A stretch of 64,000 nucleotides of DNA from Halorussus caseinilyticus (GCF_029338395.1 NZ_CP119809.1:2418001-2482000); one strand, 5' to 3'. Counted from the stretch's first letter, positions 26,057-35,875 are shown. Program-made: numbers and translations. The notes: a model not told the origin generated them from the sequence alone.

Positions 26057-27124
26057 TCAGCGAGGTGACGTGTACTTCATGCCGAGGAACTCCCGCGCGC
26101 GGTCGGGGTCGGTGATGACCTCCCGGCCGAGCATCTCGGCGATTTCGACGGCCATCTCCACGACTTCGGAGTTCTTCTGGATGAGTTCGTCCTTGTGGGG
26201 GTACATCCAGTAGGCGTCCTCGATGCCGACCCGGATGACGTTGGCCCCCGCGACCAGTCCCATCATCAGCATCGGAAGCCAGTTCCGACCGCCGGGGTAG
26301 AGTCCGACCACGCTGTCCTCGACGGACTGGCGGACGTTGTATATCTCCGAGATGACCTTGAAGTACGACCACGGGTCGTTGTTCGTGGTCTGGGAGTGGT
26401 GGGACCCGGCCCGGAGGCTCATGATGTAGGGGTCCCACTCCAGTTCGTCGTCCTCGATGAGGTGGTGTTTCAGGTCGCGCAGGACGTGAGTGTCGTAGAG
26501 CTGGAAGATTGGCTTGACGCCGTTGTCCTCGTAGTAGCGGACCGCCTCCTTGATGGTCGAAATCGAGTGGAGCGACCCCGCACCGAACAGACCCGGCGGC
26601 AGGACGACCCCGCCCTGACAGTACTTGTTGCCGTCGCCGCGTTCGAGCAAGTCGTGGACGCCGGTGACGTAATCGGCGTGGGGGCTAGTACTCCACCCCT
26701 GACTGAACGTCACGACATCGCCACACTCCTCGAACACCGGGTCGAGAACGTCCACCAACAGGTCGTTGTCGTTCCACTGGGGACGGCCGTCCTCGTCGCG
26801 CGGGTGGACGTGGACCGCGGCGGCCCCCGCCTCAACGCTATCAACGAGTTCCTGAATCTGCTCGCCTTTGGTCTCGGGGACCGCCGGGTAGTGGTCCCCG
26901 CCGGGTTGCCACCCCGGATAGGCACACTCGATGACGACCGGACTGTCCATCGTGTCGATGCGTTCCTCCTCGTGAACCGGGAAGAACTGCTTGGCGGCCT
27001 CTTCGGTGAACGTCGGCGACGGCTCCAACTCGTTGAACGAGAGGTCGTCGTAGAGGTTCCGGTGAAGAGGCACCTCGTCCGGCCGACCGTCGTCAGCGTC
27101 GGGGTTCGAGCTGTGCGAGGACAT
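26057..27124 (-). CDS. BKACE-family beta-keto acid cleavage enzyme (DUF849)
   Basis: 355 residues, TIM barrel. Zinc-binding motif in the first half (AAAVHVHPRDEDGRP) and the later LYDTHVLRD, LRAGSHHSQ and VIRVGIEDAYWM segments agree with the BKACE family, which condenses a beta-keto acid with acetyl-CoA and cleaves it to acetoacetate and a new CoA ester. The substrate is unknown. The N-terminal 45 residues are an acidic halophilic extension. A TATA-like CTTAAATAT (27152-27160) lies about 30 bases upstream of the ATG, so the mRNA is probably leaderless. Confidence 0.85.
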   Translation of the reverse strand: MSSHSSNPDADDGRPDEVPLHRNLYDDLSFNELEPSPTFTEEAAKQFFPVHEEERIDTMDSPVVIECAYPGWQPGGDHYPAVPETKGEQIQELVDSVEAGAAAVHVHPRDEDGRPQWNDNDLLVDVLDPVFEECGDVVTFSQGWSTSPHADYVTGVHDLLERGDGNKYCQGGVVLPPGLFGAGSLHSISTIKEAVRYYEDNGVKPIFQLYDTHVLRDLKHHLIEDDELEWDPYIMSLRAGSHHSQTTNNDPWSYFKVISEIYNVRQSVEDSVVGLYPGGRNWLPMLMMGLVAGANVIRVGIEDAYWMYPHKDELIQKNSEVVEMAVEIAEMLGREVITDPDRAREFLGMKYTSPR

Positions 27125-27147
27125 TACATTCAGACAACCGTCTGCTA

Positions 27148-27164
27148 AATACTTAAATATTTGC
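27148..27164 (-). promoter_or_regulatory. probable TATA promoter of the BKACE gene
   Basis: AT-rich CTTAAATATTTGC in the 313-base gap between the BKACE gene and tRNA-Pro. Its centre is about 32 bases from the start codon, the usual spacing for a leaderless haloarchaeal transcript. The rest of the gap holds a 9-bp hairpin (27393-27401 with 27410-27418) downstream of the tRNA and no gene. Confidence 0.5.
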
Positions 27165-27437
27165 TCTGATGAAAATAAATTGGTAAATGATTATCTTTCA
27201 AAACACTCCGGCTAGGAACGAGAACGCCGAGTAACGCTCGGTTTCTAACATCATCGTTTTGCCTAGAGACTCGTTGTCAAGGGTTCGATAGCACGCCGGT
27301 CTTGTCACATCGAAATTATCTCCGGCTCTCGCCCGACCGACGTTCGACAGTCGCCGCTCGAAAATGCCAATCTGTCAGAAGGTAGGCGAACTCGACGAGA
27401 GAAAGACGCCTCTCGTCGCGTGTTGCTTCGTGAAAAG

Positions 27438-27508
27438 TGGGACCGCCGAGATTCGAACTCAGGTCCAACCGACCCCATCGGCTGAGGATACCGCTACCCC
27501 ACGGTCCC
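27438..27508 (-). tRNA. tRNA-Pro (anticodon GGG)
   Basis: 71 bases fold as a cloverleaf. Acceptor GGGACCG pairs with CGGTCCC and A is the discriminator; the T arm is CTGAG-TTCGAAT-CTCGG. The anticodon stem AGCCG/CGGTT carries loop ATGGGGT, placing U33 before anticodon GGG (27474-27476), which reads CCC/CCU Pro codons. The D arm has A14, GG and A21, with one weak pair in the stem. No intron and no encoded CCA. A TTTT tract and then a 9-bp hairpin follow its 3' end. Confidence 0.92.
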
Positions 27509-27580
27509 GCAATGCACTTCGCGTGCAATTCGACAAAAGTGCGTCCGTGAGTTAAGCGCTTCGTTTCGCGTCGAGCGATT

Positions 27581-28744
27581 TCACCCCGAGTCGTCGGCCG
27601 CGGCGTCGGAGTCGGTCCGGTCGTCGTCCCCGGCGTCCGGGTCCCGCGGGACGACCAAATCGCCGTCGTCCCGGACCGCCAGACTCGCCAGCGCGTCGTT
27701 CTCGTAGGCCGCGACGCCGTGCATTCGGCCGAGGACGTAGCCGTCGTGGTCGGACTCGGCGGTGGTCTTCCGGTCGCCGTGGGGCGTGCAGATGTCCGCA
27801 ATCGGGTCGCCCGCCTCGATTACGTCGCCCGCCTCGACGCGGTGGCGCGCGATGCCCGGCGCGTCGGTGTGGGGGTGGACCGCGCGCTTGACCGGGAACT
27901 CGACCGGTGCCTCGGGACCCACCGCGGCGGGGTCGGGGTCGCCGGGGAGTACGCCGAGTTCGCGCATGACGTTCCGGACGCCCTCGACGCCCGCGGCGCG
28001 AACGTCCTCCTCCACGACGGCGTGGCCGCCCAACTCCGCGGTGAACGCCGGGATTCCGGCGTTGTTCAGGGCCGCGCCAGCGGTCGAACGCTGGAGGTTC
28101 TGTTCGGTGTACTCCGCGGCGGCGTACTCGTTGACCACGGGCATGCCGAACGCCTCGACGAGCGATTCGAGTTCGGCGGCGAGTTCGCGGGCCTCCGCTT
28201 CCGTGCGCCAGTCTCGCGGCTCCGCCGCTCGACTCTCCGAGGCGCGTCGGGCCTCGCTCTCGCCGTAGAGAACTCGGTCCCGAATCAGGAACGGCATCGA
28301 CCCGACGTGGGCGGTGTGGAGGTCCACGAGGGCGTCCGCGGAGTCGGCGAACGCCTCGTAGATGCGCTCGTCCACGAGTTGCTGGACGCTCGGGGGCCGG
28401 GTCTGCTCGGCGTCGGGGTCGGGGAAGTAGCGGTTGGGGTCCTCGTCGTCGTAGTAGGAGGTCCGAGAGTTGCGACGCAGGCCCGCCGGGTTGAGGTTCG
28501 GGAGACAGACGACGGTGCCCCGGATTTCCTCGGCCAACTCGCCGGTCATCACGTCTTGAGCGACGGCCATCCCCGTCACCTCGTTGCCGTGGATGGCGGC
28601 CGTAATCCAGAGCGTCGGGCCGTCTTCCTCGCCCTCCGCGACGACGACGGGGAGTCGCTCGGGGGTGCCGGTCGGGAGTTCGGTGGCGTCGAACCACCCG
28701 GTAGCGAGTTCGCCGGGGACGGATTCCGCGGTTCCGAGTTGCAT
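27581..28744 (-). CDS. succinylglutamate desuccinylase/aspartoacylase-family zinc hydrolase
   Basis: 387 residues. Zinc carboxypeptidase-like fold with the HGNE motif (AAIHGNEVTG), NLNPAGL, DLHT and a glutamate in FTAELGGH. The C-terminal part (VEAGDVIEAGDPIADICTPHGD) looks like a biotinyl-lipoyl-type barrel, as in the archaeal members. It should remove an acyl group from an N-acyl amino acid or similar; the substrate is open. Asp/Ala-rich acidic tail. It lies about 70 bases upstream of the tRNA on the same strand. Confidence 0.85.
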   Translation of the reverse strand: MQLGTAESVPGELATGWFDATELPTGTPERLPVVVAEGEEDGPTLWITAAIHGNEVTGMAVAQDVMTGELAEEIRGTVVCLPNLNPAGLRRNSRTSYYDDEDPNRYFPDPDAEQTRPPSVQQLVDERIYEAFADSADALVDLHTAHVGSMPFLIRDRVLYGESEARRASESRAAEPRDWRTEAEARELAAELESLVEAFGMPVVNEYAAAEYTEQNLQRSTAGAALNNAGIPAFTAELGGHAVVEEDVRAAGVEGVRNVMRELGVLPGDPDPAAVGPEAPVEFPVKRAVHPHTDAPGIARHRVEAGDVIEAGDPIADICTPHGDRKTTAESDHDGYVLGRMHGVAAYENDALASLAVRDDGDLVVPRDPDAGDDDRTDSDAAADDSG

Positions 28745-28864
28745 GCAGGGAGGTGTCCGGGCGGGAGCAAAAAGGTGGGCGTGGCGGCAGGCCGGGGTCG
28801 GTACGGGGGTTCACACCGTGGTTCCAACCGGCGCGCGCTGGACGGGCCTTTCTATCCTCCCCGG

Positions 28865-29110
28865 CGCGCGGGCGCGGCCCGCAAGTGGCCGCGCCCACCG
28901 CGCGAGGGACGACTGAGCGACTGCAAGGAGCGAAGGAGTCGGTTGGGGAGGCGTGTGGTTCGCGGTTGCGGTGCTGTGCGGTGCGGTCTTCATTGGTTCA
29001 AGCCTGAAGCTAGCGTCTCCGAATCGTCGCGGTGCTGTGGCGGTGCGTCCCGAGTCGTCGCGGTGGAGAGCGGTCACGCCGCAGGGAGTAGCGTCCACCG
29101 GAGCGCGGAG
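28865..29110. repeat. dispersed intergenic repeat, family B
   Basis: In the 465-base gap before truB. It has a 10-bp stem (28870-28879 with 28887-28896), then GCGCGAGGGACGA, GGTTGGGGAGGCG and GGTTGCGGTGCTGTGCGGTG (28973-28992). The same words occur in the same order, or as the reverse complement, at 61.25-61.50 kb. No gene is supported in this gap. The end towards truB (29121-29200) is AT-rich. Confidence 0.6.
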
Positions 29111-29209
29111 CAACAGAAATAATTCTTAAAGAACGAAATAGAATCTGATGAGGAAACTCAAACCACGGAAGGTAGATATATAGATTGTCGAAGCGACTCC
29201 GCCGTCAAC

Positions 29210-30079
29210 CTACAACAACACGCGCTCCAACTCCACCACTAGTCCCGCCTCTGCATCAGCATCGCCGACCATCCGGCCCAAGCACACCGCCGCGTCGTCG
29301 GGTGTGAAGCACGCGACCAACTGCCCGTCGTCCGCTTCCTCAGACTCCAACACGCCCGGCGCGTACACCTGTGCTCCCTGCGCCACCTCTTCGGCGGCGC
29401 TCGGCGCGACGGTGACTGCCGGAAGGTGGGCCAGCGCGCGCTCGGCCGGTTGGACCGCCTCGCGTAGCCAGTCGTCCGTTTCGTCCTCGCGCCATCTGGC
29501 CAACCCATCGGCGAAGTCCTCCATCGTCACCAGCGTCGAGTCGTCGAAGGGGTCCGTTCCGGTCCGGCGCAGGTGGCCCATGTGCGCGCCGGTGCCGAGC
29601 GCCAGACCGATGTCGTGACAGAGCTTCCGGATGTAGGTGCCGCTCTCGCACCGAATCCGCAGGAGCGCCTGCCGGTCCCGGACCTCTAGCAGGTCGAGGT
29701 CGTACACCTCCCGGACGCGGAGTCGGCGCGCCACCGCGCTCTTGCGCGGGGGCTTCTGGTAGAGCGGTCCCTCGAACTCCGAGACGACGGCCTTGATGTC
29801 TCCCGGCGGGTCGTCGTGGAGTTCCAACACCGTGACGTACTCCTTGGCACCCTCCAGAAACACCTGCGAGAGGCGAGTTGCCGCGCCGGTCAGCACCGGC
29901 AGACAGCCGGTGACTTTCGGGTCGAGCGTCCCGGCGTGGGCGGCCTGTTCGACCCCGGCTAGGTCCCGCACCCACGCCGCGACCTGATGGGCCGAGGGAC
30001 CGGGCGGTTTGTCGAGGTTCACGACGCCGAACGCGAGCAGTTCGTCGGGCGACCGTTCGTCGGGAGGTCGGCGGAGCAT
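29210..30079 (-). CDS. truB: tRNA/rRNA pseudouridine synthase, Cbf5/TruB family
   Basis: 289 residues. Catalytic motif with the nucleophilic Asp: AHAGTLDPKVTG; RNA-binding GTYIRKLCHDIG; C-terminal PUA domain (residues about 205-289). In archaea this protein is the catalytic subunit of H/ACA particles and also makes Psi55 in tRNA. It ends the adk-DUF106-cmk-truB series, four bases after cmk. Confidence 0.93.
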   Translation of the reverse strand: MLRRPPDERSPDELLAFGVVNLDKPPGPSAHQVAAWVRDLAGVEQAAHAGTLDPKVTGCLPVLTGAATRLSQVFLEGAKEYVTVLELHDDPPGDIKAVVSEFEGPLYQKPPRKSAVARRLRVREVYDLDLLEVRDRQALLRIRCESGTYIRKLCHDIGLALGTGAHMGHLRRTGTDPFDDSTLVTMEDFADGLARWREDETDDWLREAVQPAERALAHLPAVTVAPSAAEEVAQGAQVYAPGVLESEEADDGQLVACFTPDDAAVCLGRMVGDADAEAGLVVELERVLL

Positions 30080-30083
30080 GGCG

Positions 30084-30659
30084 TCAGAAGTCGTAGGTCG
30101 CGTCCACGGGGTACTTGCCTTCGTCGGTCGCGGCGTCGTAGTCGCCCACGGCGGTCACGAGCATCTCCAGCACCGAATCGGCGTCCCACCGCGCGGTGTT
30201 GACCGAGAGGTCGTAGATAGTCAGGTCGGTGATGTCGATGTCGTAGTACTCGGCGTAGCGGTCGGCCTCGCTCCCCTGCCGTGCGGCGGTCTCCTCGCGG
30301 GTCTCCTCGACCGACTTGTCCTCGCGGTCGGCGATGCGTTCGGCGCGCACCGAGAGCGGCGCGTCGAGCCAGATTCGGAAGTCGGCGTGGTCGCCCGCAA
30401 GCCACCCGGCGAGTCGGGACTCCAGCACCACGTCGTCGCGTTCGGCCGCAATCGACCGGAGTCGCCGGTCCAAGTCGCGGTCGATTTGGTCGTCTTCCTC
30501 CGCGAGTTTGTTGAACTCCAGCGTCGTGTAGCCTCGCTCGTCGGCGAGTTCCCGGAAGATGTCCCCGCCGCTAACGTGGTCGAGGTCGAGCGCCTCGGCC
30601 AGTTTGGAGGCGGTCGTACTCTTGCCGCTCCCCGGCGGTCCAGACACGGTAATTAGCAT
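30084..30659 (-). CDS. cmk: cytidylate kinase, archaeal type
   Basis: 191 residues. P-loop GPPGSGKST at the N-terminus, then [10 protein letters not shown] and a lid-like [15 protein letters not shown] region, matching the short archaeal CMP kinase. It phosphorylates CMP/dCMP. ATG 30659 sits right before the first strand; the upstream part of the frame is basic non-conserved sequence and falls in an intergenic hairpin. Confidence 0.93.
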   Translation of the reverse strand: MLITVSGPPGSGKSTTASKLAEALDLDHVSGGDIFRELADERGYTTLEFNKLAEEDDQIDRDLDRRLRSIAAERDDVVLESRLAGWLAGDHADFRIWLDAPLSVRAERIADREDKSVEETREETAARQGSEADRYAEYYDIDITDLTIYDLSVNTARWDADSVLEMLVTAVGDYDAATDEGKYPVDATYDF

Positions 30660-30723
30660 ATCCCATCTCGGAGCGGGGGTATGAAAGAGGTTTTGAACTT
30701 GCGTCATCCGGCAGTGGATTCGC

Positions 30724-30753
30724 CGCCCGGCGACGGCACGCCGTCGCCGGGCG
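30724..30753. terminator. 13-bp hairpin between DUF106 gene and cmk
   Basis: Perfect inverted repeat with 13-bp arms (30724-30736 and 30741-30753) and a 4-base loop CACG. Transcription of DUF106 runs through it towards cmk, so it may be a partial terminator or an mRNA processing site. It sits 55 bases after the DUF106 stop. Confidence 0.5.
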
Positions 30754-30807
30754 GGAGCTTCGAGAGACACCGTGACGGTGACGCGAAGAAAAAAACGGAA
30801 CCCGACC

Positions 30808-31719
30808 TCACGTCGGGGTCGTCTGGATGTTCAGCGCCTTCCGGAGGACCTGCGTGAAACTCATCGAGCAGAGGAAGTACCAGACAATCCAGAGCTGCAT
30901 CGGGCCGAGGACCTTCGTCGTCCAGCGCGCTTCGCCGATGAGGGGCGCGACGATGGTCCACTCGCCCGAGGAGACGTGGCCGTCCAGCACCATCCAGTAT
31001 ATCCAGAGGAACACCGGGATGGTGAAGAACATCGTCCACACCATCGGGCGGAACTGCTCTTTGAACATGCCCAACTGGTCGCCCATGGCGTCCATCTGCT
31101 CCTCCCGAATCTGTTCGAGGGCCTCGTCGTCGCCGCGCTCTTTGGCCTGCTTGCGCTTCTCCTGAATCGCCTTCATGCGCTCCTGATACGCGCTCATCTT
31201 CTCCATGTCCATCAGGTTCGCTTGCAGGAGGGTGGTGAACAGCCCCGTCAGTACCGCCACGACCAACACGACCATGTAGAAGGGCACCACGCCGTCGATG
31301 GGACCCAACAGCAAGTCCACGGTGCCCCCGACGACGTCCCGAACCGCCGTCTGGGAGTAGCCGAGGAACAGTCCGGCGGCACCGACGGCCGCCAGTTTGT
31401 CCCACTTGGTCCACGACGACTCGTCGGCGTCGAGGTCGTCGGCGTCGGTGTCGGTCGTGACCGTGGTCGTCGTCGGTTCGTCGTCCAGCGCCGTCTCGAC
31501 GGCGGCGGGGTCGGCGAGTCGGAACTCGTCGCCGACGCTCTCCAACACGTCCTTTTCGATGAGGCGACCCCACTGGCCGCTCGTGAGTTCGTCGTTCACG
31601 TCGGCCCACTCGATGCGGTCCGAGCCGCCGTCGGTGCGGTCGTAGACGACCGCTAAGGCGTCGGCCATCGCCGGGTCGTCGGCGATGAGCGACTCGATTT
31701 TGTCCGCGGTCCGTGCCAT
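30808..31719 (-). CDS. DUF106 / YidC-EMC3-like membrane protein insertase
   Basis: 303 residues. An acidic cytosolic N-terminus (about 1-105) precedes three or four membrane helices, with a charged coiled coil between ([24 protein letters not shown], about 180-210). This is the archaeal DUF106 family, homologous to YidC/Oxa1/EMC3/TMCO1, which helps insert membrane proteins. Position between adk and cmk is conserved in haloarchaea. The N-terminal helical domain of about 60 residues is an extra module. Confidence 0.85.
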   Translation of the reverse strand: MARTADKIESLIADDPAMADALAVVYDRTDGGSDRIEWADVNDELTSGQWGRLIEKDVLESVGDEFRLADPAAVETALDDEPTTTTVTTDTDADDLDADESSWTKWDKLAAVGAAGLFLGYSQTAVRDVVGGTVDLLLGPIDGVVPFYMVVLVVAVLTGLFTTLLQANLMDMEKMSAYQERMKAIQEKRKQAKERGDDEALEQIREEQMDAMGDQLGMFKEQFRPMVWTMFFTIPVFLWIYWMVLDGHVSSGEWTIVAPLIGEARWTTKVLGPMQLWIVWYFLCSMSFTQVLRKALNIQTTPT

Positions 31720-31876
31720 TGTGGACGATTTGGAATCCCCCGGTTAATCAAGTTTCGCTCTCGTGTGCGACTCGTTTCGAATCGTCGGCTCGCCGGGACT
31801 GTCAGACGACCGGCACTCGGAACGGACGAGGCACGTCTTAGCCACGTTTCCGCTTCGCAGAACGCAGGATAGTTCT

Positions 31877-32050
31877 GACGTGATGGGCGTTTCCGTAGAC
31901 GTGATGGGCGTTTCCGTAGAGGTCTGTGCGCTGGCGCGGCGCGTGCGCCGCGCCAGCGTGAGTCGGAAACAGTGTGCGAAACAGAAAGAAGTGTGCGAAC
32001 CGAAAACAGCGTGCAAAACAGAAAGAAGTGCGCGACACCAAAACTACGAA
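31877..32050. repeat. complex repeat block between adk and the DUF106 gene
   Basis: 324-base gap inside an otherwise compact gene series. It has three kinds of repeat. A 21-base unit is repeated exactly in tandem (31877-31897 and 31898-31918). A palindrome has 12-bp arms and a 2-base loop (31931-31942 with 31945-31956) and extends further with wobble pairs. Two imperfect ~35-base units rich in AAACAGAAAGAAGTG follow (31967-32040). Read on the minus strand the last units are pyrimidine-rich, as in terminators. Confidence 0.6.
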
Positions 32051-32062
32051 AAGACGCGGCTC

Positions 32063-32707
32063 TCAGGCGTGTTCTTCGAGGGCCATCTTCACGTCGTCCC
32101 ACACCTCGTCGGGGGTCTGTTCGCCGTCGATGCGGACCAGACTCCCAACGTCGTCGTAGAACTCTACGACCGGCGCGGTGTTCTCCTCGTAGACCCGGAT
32201 TCGCTCGCGGGCGGTCTCCTCGGTGTCGTCCTCGCGCTGATAGAGGTCGCCGCCGCACTTGTCGCAGACGCCCTCTTCCTCCGGCGGATTGAAATCGACG
32301 TGGTAGGCCGCGCCGCACTCCTCGCAGACCCGACGGCCGGTCAGTCGCTCGACCAGTACGTCCTCGTCCACGTCGAGGTAGAGAACTGCGTCGAGGGTCG
32401 TGATGTCCGAGAGGTGTTCGGCTTGGTCGAGGTTTCGGGGGTAGCCGTCCAGCACGTAGCCGTCGGCGTCCGACAGCGCCTTTTCGACGATTTCGTTGAC
32501 CACTTCGTCGGGGACGAGTTCGCCTTGGTCCATGTACTCGCCCGGCGTGTCGTACTCCAAGCCGAGGTGTCCGATGTCCATCTGCTTGTTCGACCGGAGG
32601 GCGTCACCCGTCGTGACGTGTTCGACGCCGAACTCCTCGACGATGCGGTCGCTCTGGGTTCCTTTGCCTGCGCCCGGCGCGCCGAGTATCAGAACGTGCG
32701 GGTTCAT
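32063..32707 (-). CDS. adk: adenylate kinase
   Basis: 214 residues. P-loop [13 protein letters not shown]-binding TTGDALRSN, a zinc lid with four Cys (CEECG ... CDKCG) and DGYPRN. Catalyses ATP + AMP to 2 ADP. Long-lid type. Start ATG 32707 directly precedes the first strand. It heads the adk-DUF106-cmk-truB series and is divergent from thrB. Confidence 0.96.
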   Translation of the reverse strand: MNPHVLILGAPGAGKGTQSDRIVEEFGVEHVTTGDALRSNKQMDIGHLGLEYDTPGEYMDQGELVPDEVVNEIVEKALSDADGYVLDGYPRNLDQAEHLSDITTLDAVLYLDVDEDVLVERLTGRRVCEECGAAYHVDFNPPEEEGVCDKCGGDLYQREDDTEETARERIRVYEENTAPVVEFYDDVGSLVRIDGEQTPDEVWDDVKMALEEHA

Positions 32708-32835
32708 GTCTGCAACTCCATCGCCCTCGCATAAAGGCTTAAAGAAAGCGGACAGCGTGACCCGGTTTAGTCAGCACTCACACACGTCGAGACGACCCCG
32801 GCAAGTTTTTGATTTGGCCCTGATTATGCACGGCC

Positions 32836-33720
32836 ATGCTTACGGTGCGGGCCCCGGCGACGACGGCGAATCTCGGCAGTGGCTTCGACGTGTTCGGGGC
32901 GGCGTTGACCCGCCCCGCGGACGTGGTGCGGGTCGAACGAGCGAGCGAGACCACCATCGAAGTGACCGGCGCGGGCGCGGAGTACGTCCCGACCGACCCG
33001 GCGGAGAACACCGCGGGCGTGGTCGCCCGCGAACTCGACGCGCCCGCTCACATCCGAATCGACAAAGGAGTTCGACCCTCGTCGGGTCTCGGTTCGTCGG
33101 CCGCCAGCGCCGCTGGTGCGGCGGTCGCGCTGAACGAACTCTACGACCGGGGACTCTCCCGCGAGGAACTCGTCTGGCTTGCGGCCGAGGGCGAGGCGGT
33201 CGTCTCGGGCGAGGCCCACGCCGACAACGTGGCCCCCTCGATTCTGGGCGGGTTCACCGTCGTCACCGACGCGGGCATCACGACAATCGACGCCGACCTG
33301 CCGGTCGTGGTCTGCCTGCCCGAGACTGTCGTCTCGACCCGCGACGCCCGCCGCGTCGTTCCCGAGTCGGTCGAGATGGACCAGATGGTCGAGACGGTGG
33401 GCAACGCCTCGACGCTGGTCGCGGGGATGTGTCGGGACGACCCCGAACTCGTCGGTCGGGGCCTGACCGACCCCGTAGTCACACCTGCCCGCGCGGAACT
33501 CATCGACGGCTACGACGCGGTGGCCGAGGCCGCGAGCGAGGCAGGCGCGACCGGCGTCACCGTCTCTGGCGCGGGTCCGGGCGTCTTGGCGGTGTGTCGC
33601 CGCCGCGGTCAGCGCCGGGCCGTCGCCTCGGCGATGGTCGGCGCGTTCGAGGACGCTGGGGTGGATGCGTGCGCCTACCAGACCGAAATCGGGGATGGGG
33701 CGGAACTCCATCGCGCGTAG
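32836..33720 (+). CDS. thrB: homoserine kinase (GHMP family)
   Basis: 294 residues. The N-terminal APATTANLGSGFDVFG motif, the GHMP ATP loop PSSGLGSSAASAAG and the C-terminal GVTVSGAGPGV are all typical of ThrB, which phosphorylates homoserine on the way to threonine. Short of the usual ~300 by a little. It is divergent from adk, and an AAGTTTTTGATTT stretch just upstream is a plausible promoter. Confidence 0.92.
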   Translation: MLTVRAPATTANLGSGFDVFGAALTRPADVVRVERASETTIEVTGAGAEYVPTDPAENTAGVVARELDAPAHIRIDKGVRPSSGLGSSAASAAGAAVALNELYDRGLSREELVWLAAEGEAVVSGEAHADNVAPSILGGFTVVTDAGITTIDADLPVVVCLPETVVSTRDARRVVPESVEMDQMVETVGNASTLVAGMCRDDPELVGRGLTDPVVTPARAELIDGYDAVAEAASEAGATGVTVSGAGPGVLAVCRRRGQRRAVASAMVGAFEDAGVDACAYQTEIGDGAELHRA

Positions 33721-33753
33721 CGCAAAAAAGAGAATTCGTTAGGAAACCCGCGT

Positions 33754-34662
33754 TCAGTTCCCGCGGCCCTGCAACTTCTCGTCTTCGGGCAGGTCGGCGT
33801 TTGCCTCGCCTTTCATGCCCGACCCGATGTTCTTGCTGATGGACGCGAGTCGCTCGGGGTCGTCCCAGTTGTTCGTCGCCTCCACGATGGCGTCGGCCAT
33901 CGCCTCGGGGTCCTCGGCACCGAAGATGCCCGACCCGACGAAGATGCCGTCGCACCCGTGGTGCATCATCAGCGCGGCGTCCGCGGGCGTGGCGATGCCG
34001 CCCGCCGCGAAGTTGACGACCGGGAGGCGACCCTCCTCGGCAGTCTCGTGGACGAGTGGAGCGGGGGCCTCGATTTCGCGGGCGAAGGCCTCGCGCTCTT
34101 CCTTGGTCATGCCCTCGATTTTGCGAATCGCGCCCTTGATGGCGCGCTGGTGGTGGACCGCCTGATTCACGTCGCCGGTGCCCGCTTCGCCCTTCGTGCG
34201 AATCATCGCCGCGCCCTCCTCGATGCGGCGCAGGGCCTCGCCGAGGTTGCGCGCGCCGCAGACGAACGGCGAGGTGAACTCGCGCTTGTCGATGTGGTAG
34301 CGGTCGTCGGCGGGCGTCAGCACCTCCGACTCGTCTATCATGTCCACGCCGACCGCCTCCAGAATCTCGGCCTCCTTGGTGTGGCCGATTCGGGACTTGC
34401 CCATCACCGGGATGGACACCTCGTCGATGATTTCCTCCACGTCGGCGGGGTCGGCCATCCGCGCGACGCCGCCGCGCTTGCGGATGTCGGCCGGAACCGC
34501 TTCCAGCGCCATCACCGCGACGGCACCCGCGTCCTCGGCGATGCGGGCCTGCTCGCGGTTCACCACGTCCATGATGACGCCGCCCTTCTGCATCCGAGCG
34601 AACCCGCGCTTGACGAGTTCGCTACCTCGCTTGAGTTGCTCGATGTCGGTTTCTTCGGCCAT
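33754..34662 (-). CDS. pdxS: pyridoxal 5'-phosphate synthase, PdxS subunit
   Basis: 302 residues. TIM barrel with [31 protein letters not shown] and the GEAGTGDV phosphate loop, all characteristic of PdxS, which builds PLP from ribose 5-phosphate, glyceraldehyde 3-phosphate and ammonia. The glutaminase partner PdxT is not in the window. Converges with thrB, 33 bases between stops. Confidence 0.96.
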   Translation of the reverse strand: MAEETDIEQLKRGSELVKRGFARMQKGGVIMDVVNREQARIAEDAGAVAVMALEAVPADIRKRGGVARMADPADVEEIIDEVSIPVMGKSRIGHTKEAEILEAVGVDMIDESEVLTPADDRYHIDKREFTSPFVCGARNLGEALRRIEEGAAMIRTKGEAGTGDVNQAVHHQRAIKGAIRKIEGMTKEEREAFAREIEAPAPLVHETAEEGRLPVVNFAAGGIATPADAALMMHHGCDGIFVGSGIFGAEDPEAMADAIVEATNNWDDPERLASISKNIGSGMKGEANADLPEDEKLQGRGN

Positions 34663-34781
34663 GTCTGGAAATGAGAACGCGACGGGTTAATGCGTACCGA
34701 TTGGTCGTAGCAACGACTCACGGAAGAAGTTCGAAGGCGGGGACTACGGCGCTGGACGTTCGATAAACCCGAAAGCAGGGA

Positions 34782-34967
34782 CTAAACGTGAAAGTTCGAC
34801 CGCTGATACTGTTTAACCGTGTCTAGCGCGTCTTCGTACTCTTCTCGGGAGACGCAGTCGTTGCAGTCGTCACGGCTGTAGTCGGCGATAGTCTTCATCG
34901 CCTCCTGATACTCTTCGCCACGACTCTCGAAGGTGTCCCGTCGTTCTTTGAGCTTTGTTTCTTTCAT
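34782..34967 (-). CDS. small acidic hypothetical protein
   Basis: 61 residues from ATG 34967, helical and charged, with two Cys in DDCNDCVSREEYEDALD and a heptad-like C-terminus. Its composition fits a real haloarchaeal gene. No family recognised. Lies between pdxS and the AT-rich membrane gene, on the same strand as both. Confidence 0.5.
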   Translation of the reverse strand: MKETKLKERRDTFESRGEEYQEAMKTIADYSRDDCNDCVSREEYEDALDTVKQYQRSNFHV

Positions 34968-35046
34968 CCGTCCCCCTCCGATTCGTGTCCATGCCTTGGA
35001 CGGCACCGGTTAAAAGTTTTGTTACATTTATACTTCTGAACTACTC

Positions 35047-35763
35047 TTATCGATTACGTAGCCACGTCCACACGCGCGAGAATGTCGGATTTCCCAAATA
35101 TCCCTTTTCAATTACGTCCTCTATCGAGTCTCCGACCATCGTTTTGACGAGCGAACCCTTCACGTCTTCCGGCATATCGTGCAACGAGATGTTGTCTTCG
35201 TCGATTTCGTCGTCGTAGATGACAGTCGAGAGGTACTGTTGCATCTCCGTCGCAGTGCGGGGAAATTCGTCCACGATGTCGCTGTACGTGTTGATTATCA
35301 AACTAACGAGCAGAGCGATACCAATCATCCCGTATCCGCCGAGTAGAAACGAGACCCACTTCGAGGGACTCGTAGCCCCGACACTACCTAGAGTTACCCA
35401 CGCTTGAAGATTTCCGACAAAGGTACCAGTAGCTATACTTCCGAGTATCGAGAACAGAACTGCGGTCATCGAGTAGCCGACGATGACGAAGAAGTGCTGA
35501 GTGATGGCTACGTCGAGTGCGACTAGCGTGATGAATTCTCGTCTGAAGAGTTTCGAACTCGATTCGCCGGTCGAATCTTTGAGCAGGAAGAGTAGTGTAG
35601 GAAACAAGAGGATAGCACCGATGATGGTTTTAAGTATAGTCTTCCGCACTCGGCTCGTGACAGTTTTGAGTAAGAGAATCACCATTCCGGTGAACAGAAA
35701 CGAGAGAAGACAGACTGCCGCCGCCACTAACAGAGCCGTTGCGTAAACCGACCGAAGTAACAT
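35047..35763 (-). CDS. AT-rich multi-pass membrane protein, accessory
   Basis: 238 residues. About five hydrophobic helices in the first 165 residues, then a soluble acidic C-terminal domain ending FSRVWTWLRNR. No family recognised. Codon third positions and amino-acid choice (Ser, Ile, Thr, Leu) are unlike most neighbours, and flanks are AT-rich, which suggests recent acquisition. Together with the protein at 15.9 kb it is one of two such genes here. Confidence 0.6.
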   Translation of the reverse strand: MLLRSVYATALLVAAAVCLLSFLFTGMVILLLKTVTSRVRKTILKTIIGAILLFPTLLFLLKDSTGESSSKLFRREFITLVALDVAITQHFFVIVGYSMTAVLFSILGSIATGTFVGNLQAWVTLGSVGATSPSKWVSFLLGGYGMIGIALLVSLIINTYSDIVDEFPRTATEMQQYLSTVIYDDEIDEDNISLHDMPEDVKGSLVKTMVGDSIEDVIEKGYLGNPTFSRVWTWLRNR

Positions 35764-35875
35764 CGTTTATGATAAGAAAGAACATAGACAATATATGTGT
35801 CGGAATAGACTATTTCTAGACATCGGAAGAATCGGAACCGGCAAGGATTTGCCGCGACCGTCCGACGGTCGGCAT

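Noticed and set aside
31877-31918. Tandem 21-base units as a CRISPR array
   Set aside because: Only two units, directly adjacent with no spacers.
31763-32734. 323-codon plus-strand ORF opposite adk
   Set aside because: Antisense to adk and running through the repeat block; no family pattern.
34782-35763. Two-gene defence or toxin-antitoxin pair
   Set aside because: No toxin or antitoxin motif; only proximity and composition link them.
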